In this document: positions 14,583-22,698 of the stretch, one piece after another
Numbering within the stretch: position 1 is the first letter of the stretch
How the letters are laid out: the number at the start of each line of letters is the position of its first letter
Assembly: GCF_036378875.1 (NCBI RefSeq)
Contig: NZ_DASUVO010000057.1
Location: 1 to 64,000 of the forward strand
Direction of reading: 5' to 3'
Origin: Actinophytocola sp036378875
GTDB taxonomy: Bacteria; Actinomycetota; Actinomycetes; Mycobacteriales; Pseudonocardiaceae
Length of the DNA: 64,000 nt
The notes under the pieces: generated by a model
Told to the model about the DNA's origin: nothing
What the model saw: the letters and a program-made list of their open reading frames with translations, nothing else
Databases searched by the model: none
Translations under genes and position numbers: made by a program

Positions 14583-16318
14583 AACAGCCCCCTGACCGTC
14601 TCCAGCTCGGCGATCTGGGCGTCCAGCTCGGCGAGCCTGCGTTCCCGCTCGGCCTTCGACGCCTTGGCGGCCTTCTCGGCGGCCTTCAGCGACTCCTGCA
14701 GCGAACGCTTCATCTCCTCGGCGCGGGTGGTGAAGTGGTCGCGCAGAACGCGCTGGACACCGCGCAGCATGTCGCGGGAGTCCTTGCCGACGTGGAAGGT
14801 GACGTCCTCGATGTAGCGGCGGAGCGCGGTCTTGGCGTCGTTCTGGCGTTTGGTGACGATCCGCTTGCGCTCGTCGCCGATGCTCCGCCGGCCCAGCAGC
14901 ACCGCGGCGCCGACCGAGACCGGGTTGAGCAGAGCGAACCCGACGAGCGTGCCGAGCATGCCGAACATCAGCAGGCCCGCGTAGCCACCCTTCACCCCGG
15001 TGAGCAGGCGGCGGCCGACCGTCCACGACTCGGAGTCGCTGATCGTCATGTCCCGGACCGCGTCGAGCCCTGCCGCGGGCTCGATCCGCAGCGCCGGCAG
15101 CAACTGGGTGCGCTCGGAGTCGAAGTGCTCGGCCACCTTGCTCGCGAGCCAGCGGGCCCGCTGCGTCGCCCACACGAAGTTGGCGGACGCGGCTGAGGCG
15201 GCGGACTGCTGCACCCACTGCGCGAACTGGTCCCAGGTGCGGGTCGGGTCGCCGCCGTTCGTGATGGACTCCTCGGCGGCGCGGACGATCTCGCGGAGCC
15301 GGTCCCGCAGGTCGTAGTCGATGTCGGCGTTGAGGTCGGCGACACCGTCGTTGAGGGTCTGCTGCCAGCGCGCGGACCGTTCCTTCAGCGCGGTGGCCCG
15401 TGCCTCGGCCGCGGTCAACTCACGGAGCACGTCGCCGGGGTTGTCCTGCGCGGCGCGTTCCGCCTTCAGCTGGCCGAGGATCTGGTCGGTGACGGCGGCG
15501 ATGTCGTGCGCGGTCGAGCGGCGGGTCAGCTCGGCGGCCTTGGCCAGCACCTCGTCACGCAGGTGGCGGACCAGCGGCGGGAAGCCGGACTCCTGTGACA
15601 GCTCGGTGTCGTTCGTGGTCAGCGCGTGCCAGCGCATGGTCGAGGACACCGGGAACAGCGGGATGTCGTCGAGGTGGCGCCGGTTGCCCTCCCAGATACG
15701 GCGCCACTCGGGGTACAGGTCGATCTTGGTGAGGACGCAGGCCACGGTGGGGCAGACGTCGGCGGCCTGGCGGAGGAAGTCCACCTCGGGCGCGGTCAGC
15801 TCCTGGGACGCGTCGGTGACGAAGAGGACCGCGTCGGCGGTGGCCAGCGCGGACCGGGTCGCGGCGCCGTGGACGGAGTTGAGCCCGCCAACGCCGGGGG
15901 TGTCGACGAGCACGAGCCCGCCCTTGAGCACCGCGCGGGGCACGCCCACCTCGACGTGACCGTCGTGGGTGCTCGGCTCGCAGGCGTGGTCGGCGAGCTG
16001 GTCGAGCGGGATGGGCGTGCGTTCGCCGTTCCTCCCGACCAGTATGACGGCGGCGGGATCGGCGTAGCGCACCTCGGTGGGGACGGCGGTCGCGATGTCG
16101 TCGGCCACCGGGCAGACCGGCGCGCTGACGATCCCGTTGACCAACATGCTCTTGCCCTGTTTGAACTCGCCGACGACGAGCACCCGCACGTCGTCGGCGA
16201 GCAGCCTCTCCCTGGCCTGCCGCAGCCGGTCGCCGAGGTCGGGCCGGTCGTACTTGGCGATGGCAGCGGTCGCCCGGTCGAGCGCGGCCGCGGGGTTGGG
16301 GGTCGCCATCGCGTTCAC
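14579..16318 (-). CDS. Dynamin-like GTPase with membrane hairpin, IniA-like
   Basis: 579 residues. GTPase motifs: VGEFKQGKSMLVN (about 50-62), VPTEVRY, DTPGVGG and TKIDLYPEW. A hydrophobic hairpin (GYAGLLMFGMLGTLVGFALLNPVSVGAAVLL, split here only for reading as two helices) lies near residues 440-475 in the position of the IniA membrane paddle. A C-terminal coiled coil (SLKAAEKAAKASKAERERRL) follows. IniA is about 640 residues in mycobacteria. It starts at GTG 16318, overlapping the IniB-N gene stop; ATG 16309 is an alternative. It probably works as a pair with the next GTPase on the inner membrane. Confidence 0.88.
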   Translation of the reverse strand: MNAMATPNPAAALDRATAAIAKYDRPDLGDRLRQARERLLADDVRVLVVGEFKQGKSMLVNGIVSAPVCPVADDIATAVPTEVRYADPAAVILVGRNGERTPIPLDQLADHACEPSTHDGHVEVGVPRAVLKGGLVLVDTPGVGGLNSVHGAATRSALATADAVLFVTDASQELTAPEVDFLRQAADVCPTVACVLTKIDLYPEWRRIWEGNRRHLDDIPLFPVSSTMRWHALTTNDTELSQESGFPPLVRHLRDEVLAKAAELTRRSTAHDIAAVTDQILGQLKAERAAQDNPGDVLRELTAAEARATALKERSARWQQTLNDGVADLNADIDYDLRDRLREIVRAAEESITNGGDPTRTWDQFAQWVQQSAASAASANFVWATQRARWLASKVAEHFDSERTQLLPALRIEPAAGLDAVRDMTISDSESWTVGRRLLTGVKGGYAGLLMFGMLGTLVGFALLNPVSVGAAVLLGRRSIGDERKRIVTKRQNDAKTALRRYIEDVTFHVGKDSRDMLRGVQRVLRDHFTTRAEEMKRSLQESLKAAEKAAKASKAERERRLAELDAQIAELETVRGLL

Positions 16319-16956
16319 CCGACCAGCTCGTCGACCGGCTCGTCAGCCGGTGGCTCTTCCGCGGTGAACTCGGTCCCCAGGTCGGACGCCGCACCCAGGT
16401 CGGGTTCGGGGTCCGGGGCGAACCCCTCGCTCGCCCCGGAGTCTGGTTCCTCGGTCTCCGGCAGGTCCTCCGGCGGCTCCTCCCCGAGCGCCGGGTCGAT
16501 GCCGGCCGCGGGGTCCTCCGCCGGCTCTTCTTCCTCGTCCCCTGGGGTCACCGTGTCGTTGTCCTCGATGCTGATCACGTCGACGTCGGTGGTGTCGTTG
16601 TCCTGGATCGCGACCACGTCGTTGTTGAACGAGTCCACGATCACGGTGTCGTTGTCGTTGACCGTGATGACGGTCGTGGTCATGTCACCCACCTCGAAGT
16701 GGGTGGTCGTGTGCTGGATCTCGCGGACCGGGTCGTTGTCGGAGCCGCTGTTGCGGTCCGGGCGGCTGCCCGCCCTCGGGTGGGCGGCGCCGGTGTCGGT
16801 CATCATGAGCCGCGCGTCCCGCACGTCCTGGCCGCTGACGTCGGCGAGGCCGCGGTCGGCGAGGGCGGCGTCCGGGTTCCGCTCGAACTCGGCGCGCGTG
16901 TCGTCGTCGCGCATGAGGCTCATGAGGAAGTCGATGAGTTCGGCGATGGACGCCAT
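16315..16956 (-). CDS. IniB N-terminal-domain protein with acidic tail
   Basis: 213 residues. The first 45 (SIAELIDFLMSLMRDDDTRAEF, then NPDAALADRGLADVSGQDV, read as two parts) resemble the N-terminus of mycobacterial IniB. The rest is acidic: a stretch with repeated DNDT units (VNDNDTV, QDNDTTD, EDNDTV) and a Glu/Pro-rich end. ATG 16956 is chosen because AGAGGAG lies 8 nt upstream; GTG 16965 would sit on top of that site. It precedes the dynamin pair with a GTGA overlap. No signal peptide is seen, as in IniB. Confidence 0.8.
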   Translation of the reverse strand: MASIAELIDFLMSLMRDDDTRAEFERNPDAALADRGLADVSGQDVRDARLMMTDTGAAHPRAGSRPDRNSGSDNDPVREIQHTTTHFEVGDMTTTVITVNDNDTVIVDSFNNDVVAIQDNDTTDVDVISIEDNDTVTPGDEEEEPAEDPAAGIDPALGEEPPEDLPETEEPDSGASEGFAPDPEPDLGAASDLGTEFTAEEPPADEPVDELVG

Positions 16957-17047
16957 GTCGGTCACTCCTCTGTGTTCTGTCGGCTCGGGTGGCTGGGAGC
17001 CCCTGCACTCCCAGCCACCCTCGCTCCCCCGGTCAGGTGGTTCCTGT

Positions 17048-17674
17048 TCAGACCGTCAGGTCGAAGTCGAGGTCGTCGACCACGTCGTTGACCTGGTCCT
17101 CGATGGACAGACCGAGGTCCGAGCTCTGGTCGGAGTCCGCCACCTGCGTGGTGTCCTGGTCGGAGTCCAGGTCCGCGTCGTTGTCGGCGTCCAGGTCGTT
17201 GTCCTGGTCGCTGCTCTGGTCGGCGTCGACGTCCACATCGCTTGTCGCGTTGCCACCGTTGCCGCCGGACGCGTCCGCGTTGCCACCGTTGCCGGCGACC
17301 CCGCCGTTGCCGCCGACACCGACGCCGTCGCCACCGGTGCTGTTGCCGAAGTTGACGTTGACCTGACCGGTCTGCGAGATCGGGCCGGCCGCGCCACCGA
17401 GGCCCAACCCGGCGCCACCGTTCGCGCTGCCGCCGTCACCGGCCGCCGCGATGCCGCCGTTGCCGCCGTCACCGCCCTCCGTCTCGGTCACGGTGGTGGT
17501 GTCCTGGTCCTGCTCGGACCCGTTGACGGCCGCCTGGTCGTTGGCCTGGTCCGCGGTCTGCTGCCCGATGGTGGCCGACTCCTGGTCCTGCGTGGAGTCG
17601 AGGACGGTGTCCAGGTCGACGTCGGTGACGGTGGCCAGGAACTCGCTGAGGTTGATGGGCAATGGGTTCGACAT
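17048..17674 (-). CDS. Gly/Asn/Asp-rich repeat protein, counterpart of the IniB glycine-rich part
   Basis: 208 residues. A short N-terminus (PINLSEFLATVTDVDLDTVLD) is followed by Gln/Asp-rich sequence, a central GGNGG/GGDGG array and an Asp/Gln/Ser stretch (DQDNDLDADNDADLDSDQD). The composition recalls the Gly-rich part of IniB and PE_PGRS-type proteins, but the IniB N-terminal domain is absent; that is on the next gene. First gene of the dynamin operon, divergent from the Hsp70-like gene across 210 bp that should hold both promoters. No function can be assigned; it may polymerise or bind Ca2+ through its acidic repeats. Confidence 0.75.
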   Translation of the reverse strand: MSNPLPINLSEFLATVTDVDLDTVLDSTQDQESATIGQQTADQANDQAAVNGSEQDQDTTTVTETEGGDGGNGGIAAAGDGGSANGGAGLGLGGAAGPISQTGQVNVNFGNSTGGDGVGVGGNGGVAGNGGNADASGGNGGNATSDVDVDADQSSDQDNDLDADNDADLDSDQDTTQVADSDQSSDLGLSIEDQVNDVVDDLDFDLTV

Positions 17675-17884
17675 TGTTTCGCACTCCCTGTTTTGGTTGG
17701 GGTCTAACGGTTTCCAACGCTAAGCGCGGATCCGGACGCCGCCATCGGGGCGATCTCCGGTCGATGACCTGGGCCGTTAGGGGGTTTTCCCTACTTCTGC
17801 GATCGAGGCCAATCCGTGACAACCGCGGCTACGAAGCACGCGTGTGGAAACAGATGCGCTGTTTCACGAGAGGGGAAAAGCGGG

Positions 17885-19903
17885 ATGTCTTACCAGGTAG
17901 GAGTGGATGTCGGGGGAACATTCACGACCGCCGCCGTGGTCCGTGGTGGCCGAGCGGAGGTCGTGTCCGTGGTGCCGACACGGTTACCCGGCGTGCCACG
18001 CGGGTTCCTGAGCCGCGTCGGCGACGACACCCCGGTGTTGGTCGGCACACGACCGGTGCCGGCGGAGTCCCTTGTGGCCCAACTGGTCACGAACGTCGTG
18101 TCGACGATCGGCACACCCGCCCGCCTGGCCGTCACGCACCCGGTGACCTGGGGCCCGCACCGGGTCGCCGCACTGCGTGCCGCGCTGGGCGAGGTCACCC
18201 TGCTGTCCAGTGCCGCCGCGATCGCCTACCAGAGCGAGTACCCGACCGCGGTGCACGACCTGGGCGGCTCGACCTTCACCGCGGCGGTCGTGCGCGGCCT
18301 GGCCACGGTGGGGCAGCCTGTGGAGCTGGACCTGGGCGGCGCGGACCTCGACGAGCTGGTGTTCGACCACGTACAGGCCGCGGCCGGCGACGACTGGCCG
18401 ACCGACCCGGCCGCGCTCTCCCGCCTGCGCCAGGCCTGCACGGCCGCGAAGGAGGCGCTGTCCGCGGACACGGAGGCGGAGATTTCCGTTGGGGGCACCC
18501 GGGTTCGGCTCACGCGCGCGGAGTTCGAGGAGATGGCCCGTCCGTTGCTGGCCGAGACCGCGATCGCCCTGCGCATGACGATCGAGGAGTCGGGCGTGAC
18601 CCCGGCGACAGTCCTGCTGGCAGGCGGCGCGGCCTGGCTCCCCCTGCTGACGCAGGTGGTGTCGGAGGAACTGGGCCGCCCGGTGACAGCGACCCCACCA
18701 GGCGCGGCGGCCATGGGCGCAGCCCTGGCAGCGGCGGGCATCGGCCCGACACCCGCCCCCCGACCGGCCGCCGACCAGCGCAGGTCAGCACCGGAGGGCT
18801 TCGCCGACGCGGCAGGTTTCGCCGGCGCAGCGGGCTTCGCAGGCGCGGCCGCTGGCACAGCGGCGGGTTCTGCCGCCCGGTCGGCCAACCAGAACCAGGC
18901 CGGCGCGGCGGCGGGCTTCGCCGGCACACCCGGTTCGCCCGCCGACCCGCGCTGGTCGGCGGCTGAAAGCGGCTCGGCAGGCAGCGAGGCCGCCCGCGCG
19001 TCGAGCGACCAGCGCAGGTTGGCACCTGAGGGCTTCGCCGACTCGGCGGCCCGGTCCGCCGACCAGCGCAGGTCAGCACACGACGGCTTCGCCGACGCGG
19101 CGGGCTTCGCTGGCGCGGCCGCCGGCGTGGCGGCGGGCTTCGCCGGTACACCCGGTTCGCCCGCCGACTCGCGCTGGTCGGCGGCTGAAAGCGGCTCGGC
19201 AGGCAGCGAGGCCGCTCGCGCGGCCAGCGACCAGCGCCGGTCGGCCACTGAGGGCTTCGCCGGCTCGGCTGGCGGCGCGGACGGTCGTGCGGCCAACCAG
19301 AACCAGGCCGGCTCGGCCGGCCTTTCCGCCGCGCTCAGGCCGGCCACCCCCAGCGCCGTCGGCGCTGTTGGCCTGAGTGCGGCCCCAGCGGCCCGAGGGG
19401 TGAACTCGCCTACCCGCCTGGCTGTTTCCCTTGACTCGCCAGGGTTCGCGCGGGAGGTGCGTACCTCGCTCGTCGAGCCGGTGCGGCCGCCTGTGCCTTC
19501 GGCGGACGCGCCCACCACCGGTAAGGCGAAGAAGTCCCGGACGATGATCGCCGCCGCGGCCGCCGGGTTCGTGGTGATCGGCGCCGCCGCCGGGATCGCG
19601 CTCACCCGTGGGCAGCAGCCGGCCGGTGCGGGGGCCGAAACCGTGCCGACGACGACCACCGTCACCTCGACCGTGTCCGCCACCGTCACCCCCACGACGA
19701 CCAAGGCGCCGCCGCCACAGACCACGGCTCGGCAGGCGCCGCCGTCCAAGAAGCAGACCACGACCACCAAGCGACCCGCCACGACCACCACGGCACCACC
19801 GACCACGACGACCACGACCACCAGCGCGCCCACCACGACGACGACCACCGGCGTGCCGACCAGTGCCCGCACACCCGACCAGGGCGAAGGAGGCGACAAC
19901 TGA
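17885..19903 (+). CDS. Membrane-anchored Hsp70-like (ASKHA) protein with extracellular Thr-rich tail
   Basis: 672 residues. Residues 1-about 285 form a short ATPase domain: phosphate-1 motif VGVDVGGTFT, a connecting region around DLGGSTFTAAVV, and adenosine motif TVLLAGGAAWLPLL. No substrate-binding domain follows. Instead there are about 250 residues of Ala/Gly/Ser repeats, one transmembrane segment (about 553-574, IAAAAAGFVVIGAAAGIAL), and a Thr/Pro-rich tail that should face outside. ATG 17885 has GAGGGG upstream; the longer frame looks non-coding. Its stop overlaps the LuxR start (TGATG). Together with the divergent dynamin operon it looks like an envelope sensor, by inference. Confidence 0.85.
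   Translation: MSYQVGVDVGGTFTTAAVVRGGRAEVVSVVPTRLPGVPRGFLSRVGDDTPVLVGTRPVPAESLVAQLVTNVVSTIGTPARLAVTHPVTWGPHRVAALRAALGEVTLLSSAAAIAYQSEYPTAVHDLGGSTFTAAVVRGLATVGQPVELDLGGADLDELVFDHVQAAAGDDWPTDPAALSRLRQACTAAKEALSADTEAEISVGGTRVRLTRAEFEEMARPLLAETAIALRMTIEESGVTPATVLLAGGAAWLPLLTQVVSEELGRPVTATPPGAAAMGAALAAAGIGPTPAPRPAADQRRSAPEGFADAAGFAGAAGFAGAAAGTAAGSAARSANQNQAGAAAGFAGTPGSPADPRWSAAESGSAGSEAARASSDQRRLAPEGFADSAARSADQRRSAHDGFADAAGFAGAAAGVAAGFAGTPGSPADSRWSAAESGSAGSEAARAASDQRRSATEGFAGSAGGADGRAANQNQAGSAGLSAALRPATPSAVGAVGLSAAPAARGVNSPTRLAVSLDSPGFAREVRTSLVEPVRPPVPSADAPTTGKAKKSRTMIAAAAAGFVVIGAAAGIALTRGQQPAGAGAETVPTTTTVTSTVSATVTPTTTKAPPPQTTARQAPPSKKQTTTTKRPATTTTAPPTTTTTTTSAPTTTTTTGVPTSARTPDQGEGGDN
18911..19241 (+). 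repeat. Two 109-bp near-identical units, 222 bp apart, inside the Hsp70-like gene
   Basis: Bases 18911-19019 and 19133-19241 are almost identical. They encode a unit beginning GFAGTPGSPAD and containing WSAAESGSAGSEAARA. The offset of 222 bp is 74 codons, so the frame is kept. A smaller shared unit (ANQNQAG) flanks both sides. The linker evidently grew by in-frame duplication. Confidence 0.85.
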
Positions 19904-21270
19904 TGCTCGCTTTAGCCGACCACGCCGACCAGGCCTGGCGCGCCGGTGACACGACCGCCGCCATCGAGGCCGCTGACCAGGTGCTGGCCGCCGGCACCGA
20001 TCCGCACTTCCGTGCGGCCGGGGTCGCCGCCGCCGCGTCCGCCGCTGACGGGGCCCTTTTCGACGCCGCCGCGCGGTGGCGGGACATCGCCGCGAGCACC
20101 GAGGGCGCCGCGTCGGCGTTCGCGAGTGGGCGGGCCGCGCTGGCCGCCGCGCTCGTCGGGGACCTCGACGCCGCCGAGCAGGACCTGCTCACCGCGCGGC
20201 AGCTGAGTGGCCACCCGCCCCGCGGGCTCACCGTCCTCCTCGACGGGGTGACCGCGACGCTCGGCGCCGTCCGAGGGGACTTCCCCGCGGGCGCGCGGAA
20301 ACTCGCCGGGCTCGCGGTCGCCACCGTGCCCGCCGATCCGTTCTCCGCGGAGCGGTGGGACAACCACGCCATGGTCGTGCTGGCCGCCGGCGAGGACGAC
20401 GACACCGCACGCGCCATGTTCACCGCGCCCAGCCCGCGCCGGCTGCTCATCACCGCGTGGCTCGACCTGCGTGCCGGCCGGCTGGCCGACGCCCGTGCGG
20501 GTGTCGTCGCCGCAAGCGAGGCACCGCCGGTCATGCGCCGCGACGCGGTGCTCGCCGCCGCCGTGTCCGTCGGGCTCGCACGCCGTGCGGGCGACCGGCA
20601 GGCGCTGCGCACCACGTGGCACCGTGTCGCGCCGGTCGTCATGGGCGCCGACGTGGAGATCCTGCTGCTCGACGCCTGGGGCGAACTCGCCGCGGCCGCC
20701 GAACCCGTCGACCGCGAGATGATCGTCGCCGCCATGACCGCGGCCGTCGCCCGCGCCGGCAACCCGGCCTGGGCCGTGGCCACGCTCGCCTGGTGGGCAC
20801 TGCAACGCGCCACCACCGCCGACGAGGCCTACGCCGCGGCAGCACACCTGCCCGACACCCCGCGCGGCCGCGCCGGTCGCGTGTGGGCCGCCGTGCTGGC
20901 CGGTGACGTCAACCCGGCCGCCGTGCGAGAGGCGGCAGCCGCCCTGGCCGACCGACCGTGGGAGGCGGCGGCACTGTGCGGACTGGCCGCCGCACGGGCC
21001 ACCGACCCCGCCTCGGTCAAGCACCTGCTTGGCAAGGGCCGGGCACTGCGCGCGACCGTCACCAACGAGGACAGCACCGCCGGCCTACTGTCCAAACGGG
21101 AGCGCGCGGTCGGCGAGCTGCTCCTGGACGGCCTCACGCAGAAGGAGATCGGCGCGAAGCTGTACATCTCACCGAAGACCGTCGAGCAGCACGTGGCCAG
21201 GATCCGGCAGAAGCTGCCAGCGACCAACCGCGCGGAACTGATCGCGGCACTGCGGAAAGCACTGGCGTGA
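19903..21270 (+). CDS. LuxR-family transcription regulator with helical-repeat N-terminus
   Basis: 455 residues. About 380 residues of Ala-rich helical repeats (TPR-like; HADQAWRAGDTTAAIEAADQ at the start) precede a C-terminal LuxR helix-turn-helix: LSKRERAVGELLLDGLTQKE followed by YISPKTVEQHVARIRQKL. There is no receiver domain and no P-loop. The start overlaps the Hsp70-like stop (TGATG), so the two are made in fixed ratio. It may control the divergent dynamin operon, as IniR (a LuxR-type protein) is reported to do for mycobacterial iniBAC. That link is inferred from position. Confidence 0.85.
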   Translation: MLALADHADQAWRAGDTTAAIEAADQVLAAGTDPHFRAAGVAAAASAADGALFDAAARWRDIAASTEGAASAFASGRAALAAALVGDLDAAEQDLLTARQLSGHPPRGLTVLLDGVTATLGAVRGDFPAGARKLAGLAVATVPADPFSAERWDNHAMVVLAAGEDDDTARAMFTAPSPRRLLITAWLDLRAGRLADARAGVVAASEAPPVMRRDAVLAAAVSVGLARRAGDRQALRTTWHRVAPVVMGADVEILLLDAWGELAAAAEPVDREMIVAAMTAAVARAGNPAWAVATLAWWALQRATTADEAYAAAAHLPDTPRGRAGRVWAAVLAGDVNPAAVREAAAALADRPWEAAALCGLAAARATDPASVKHLLGKGRALRATVTNEDSTAGLLSKRERAVGELLLDGLTQKEIGAKLYISPKTVEQHVARIRQKLPATNRAELIAALRKALA

Positions 21271-21365
21271 CGGACCCGCACGACACCTGGCTCCACGACG
21301 AGCCAACCCGCCGACAGCCCACCGCCCGGCCTTGCCCCAGCCGGCCGCTGACACTCGGTCAGCAA

Positions 21366-21413
21366 GCTTCAACCGCGCGGAACTGATCGCGACGCTGCGG
21401 AAAGTATTGAGTT
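21366..21413 (+). pseudogene. Remnant duplicating the 3' end of the LuxR gene
   Basis: These bases repeat, with few changes, the last 45 bases of the LuxR gene (21225-21270), reading NRAELIATLRKVLS against NRAELIAALRKALA. There is no gene body in front. It is either a tandem-duplication scar or the tail of a deleted second LuxR gene. The bases between the two copies (21271-21365) show nothing else. Confidence 0.65.
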
Positions 21414-21428
21414 GTGGAAGAGAAAGAC

Positions 21429-22223
21429 CTAGCACTCCACCTCCACTCGGTCGAGCCATTCGTTGACCAGTGCTTCGAACAGGGTCGGCTGCTCGATCTG
21501 CAGGTTGTGGCCGGCCACGTCCAGGACCGCGTACGTGGCTCTCGGGTAGTGGGGTAACAGCGCGAACTGGTCGACGTACCCGACCTGGTCGTCCTGACGG
21601 CCGGCGAGGATCAGCGCCGGGCGGGAGAACGGGTCACCGTCCTCGGGGTTCGCCGACAGCAGCCACCGTTGCCGGATGCGAGCCATGGCCTCTGTGTCGG
21701 CCGCTGCCAGGCCGGACAGGATCTCCTCCTGGAACCGGCGCACTGTCTCGGGGGTCTCGACCACCGCGATGTCCGTGAACTCCGCCGCCAGCGCTGGGTC
21801 CAGCGAGGAGATCAGCTCGGGCGCCGGCCGCAGTACCGCGCCCGGTGGCACGTTCCGGTCGGCGTGCTCGACGTTCACCCCGATCGGGCACACCAGCGCA
21901 AGCCCCAGCACCCGCGGCCCCAACGCCCTGGCCAGCCCGCGCGCCAGGTACCCGCCGTAGGACTCGCCCACCAGGAGAAACGGCTCGTCGCCCACGGTGG
22001 CGGCGACGAACTCGCGGACCGCCGCCAACATGTCGTCCGAGCTGGTCACCGAGGTTGCCGGCGACTTGCCCATGGCCGGTAGGTCCGGGTACAGGCGCCG
22101 GTAACCGGGCCGGCGGGCGAACACCGGCTCCAGGCAGCCGAGCATCAGACGGTGGTCCGGGGTCCAGCCGTGCAGGGCCAGCACCGGGGTACCGGTGCCG
22201 ATCTCCACGTGGTTGAGCGTCAT
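21429..22223 (-). CDS. Alpha/beta-fold hydrolase
   Basis: 264 residues from ATG 22223. Oxyanion region LALHGWTPDHR, nucleophile elbow GESYGG (Ser), acid in LAGRQDDQVGY and His in VAGHNLQIEQP give a complete catalytic triad. The size is that of single-domain esterases/lactonases. The frame is open for another 63 codons upstream, but these overlap the divergent gene and are not protein-like. It stands alone; substrate unknown. Confidence 0.85.
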   Translation of the reverse strand: MTLNHVEIGTGTPVLALHGWTPDHRLMLGCLEPVFARRPGYRRLYPDLPAMGKSPATSVTSSDDMLAAVREFVAATVGDEPFLLVGESYGGYLARGLARALGPRVLGLALVCPIGVNVEHADRNVPPGAVLRPAPELISSLDPALAAEFTDIAVVETPETVRRFQEEILSGLAAADTEAMARIRQRWLLSANPEDGDPFSRPALILAGRQDDQVGYVDQFALLPHYPRATYAVLDVAGHNLQIEQPTLFEALVNEWLDRVEVEC

Positions 22224-22269
22224 GCGGGGCATCATGCACGAGGGCACCGACAATTCCTGGGGAGGCGAC

Positions 22270-22698
22270 ATGGACAGGCCCGACGTGCCGGACCACGTCA
22301 TCATCCGGCTGCGCGCGATCTGCCTCGCCCTCCCCGAGGCGCACGAGGAACAGGCGTGGGTCGGCACCCGCTGGCGCATCCGCACGCGGACGTTCGCCCA
22401 CGTCCTCGGCATCAGCGACCAGTACCCGCCTGCCTACGCCCGGGAGGCGCCGCTCGTCGGGGACGCCACCGTGCTCACGTTCCGCGCGGCGGGCCAGGAG
22501 CTGCACGCGTTGGCCAACGGGGGCCTCCCCTTCTACAAACCCCGCTGGCATCCGCAGGTCGTCGGCATGATCGTCGAGCCGGACGCCGACTGGGACGAGA
22601 TCGCCGAGCTGCTCACCGAGAGCTACTGCCTGCTGGCACCGAAGAAGCTGGCAGCGCTTGTGCCGAGGCCAGGTCCCTCAGCCGACGAACCGGGCTGA
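22270..22698 (+). CDS. MmcQ/YjbR-like protein
   Basis: 142 residues from ATG 22270, with GGAGG just upstream. It begins RLRAICLALPEAHEEQAWVG, the usual opening of MmcQ/YjbR proteins, and ends with a helix around EIAELLTESYCLLAPKKL. The fold is a double-wing DNA-binding-like domain of unsettled role. Its 3' end overlaps the convergent MFS gene by 86 bp, the longest gene overlap in the window. Confidence 0.82.
   Translation: MDRPDVPDHVIIRLRAICLALPEAHEEQAWVGTRWRIRTRTFAHVLGISDQYPPAYAREAPLVGDATVLTFRAAGQELHALANGGLPFYKPRWHPQVVGMIVEPDADWDEIAELLTESYCLLAPKKLAALVPRPGPSADEPG

Noticed and set aside
13155..15218. 687-residue version of the second dynamin gene starting at 15218
   Set aside because: The first 212 residues overlap the first dynamin gene and are not protein-like; the GTG at 14582 with AGGGGG gives the normal GTPase start.
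18226..19899. 557-codon minus-strand frame opposite the Hsp70-like gene
   Set aside because: Low-complexity Ala/Pro/Val translation mirroring the Thr- and Ala-rich repeats; the plus strand has clear ATPase motifs.
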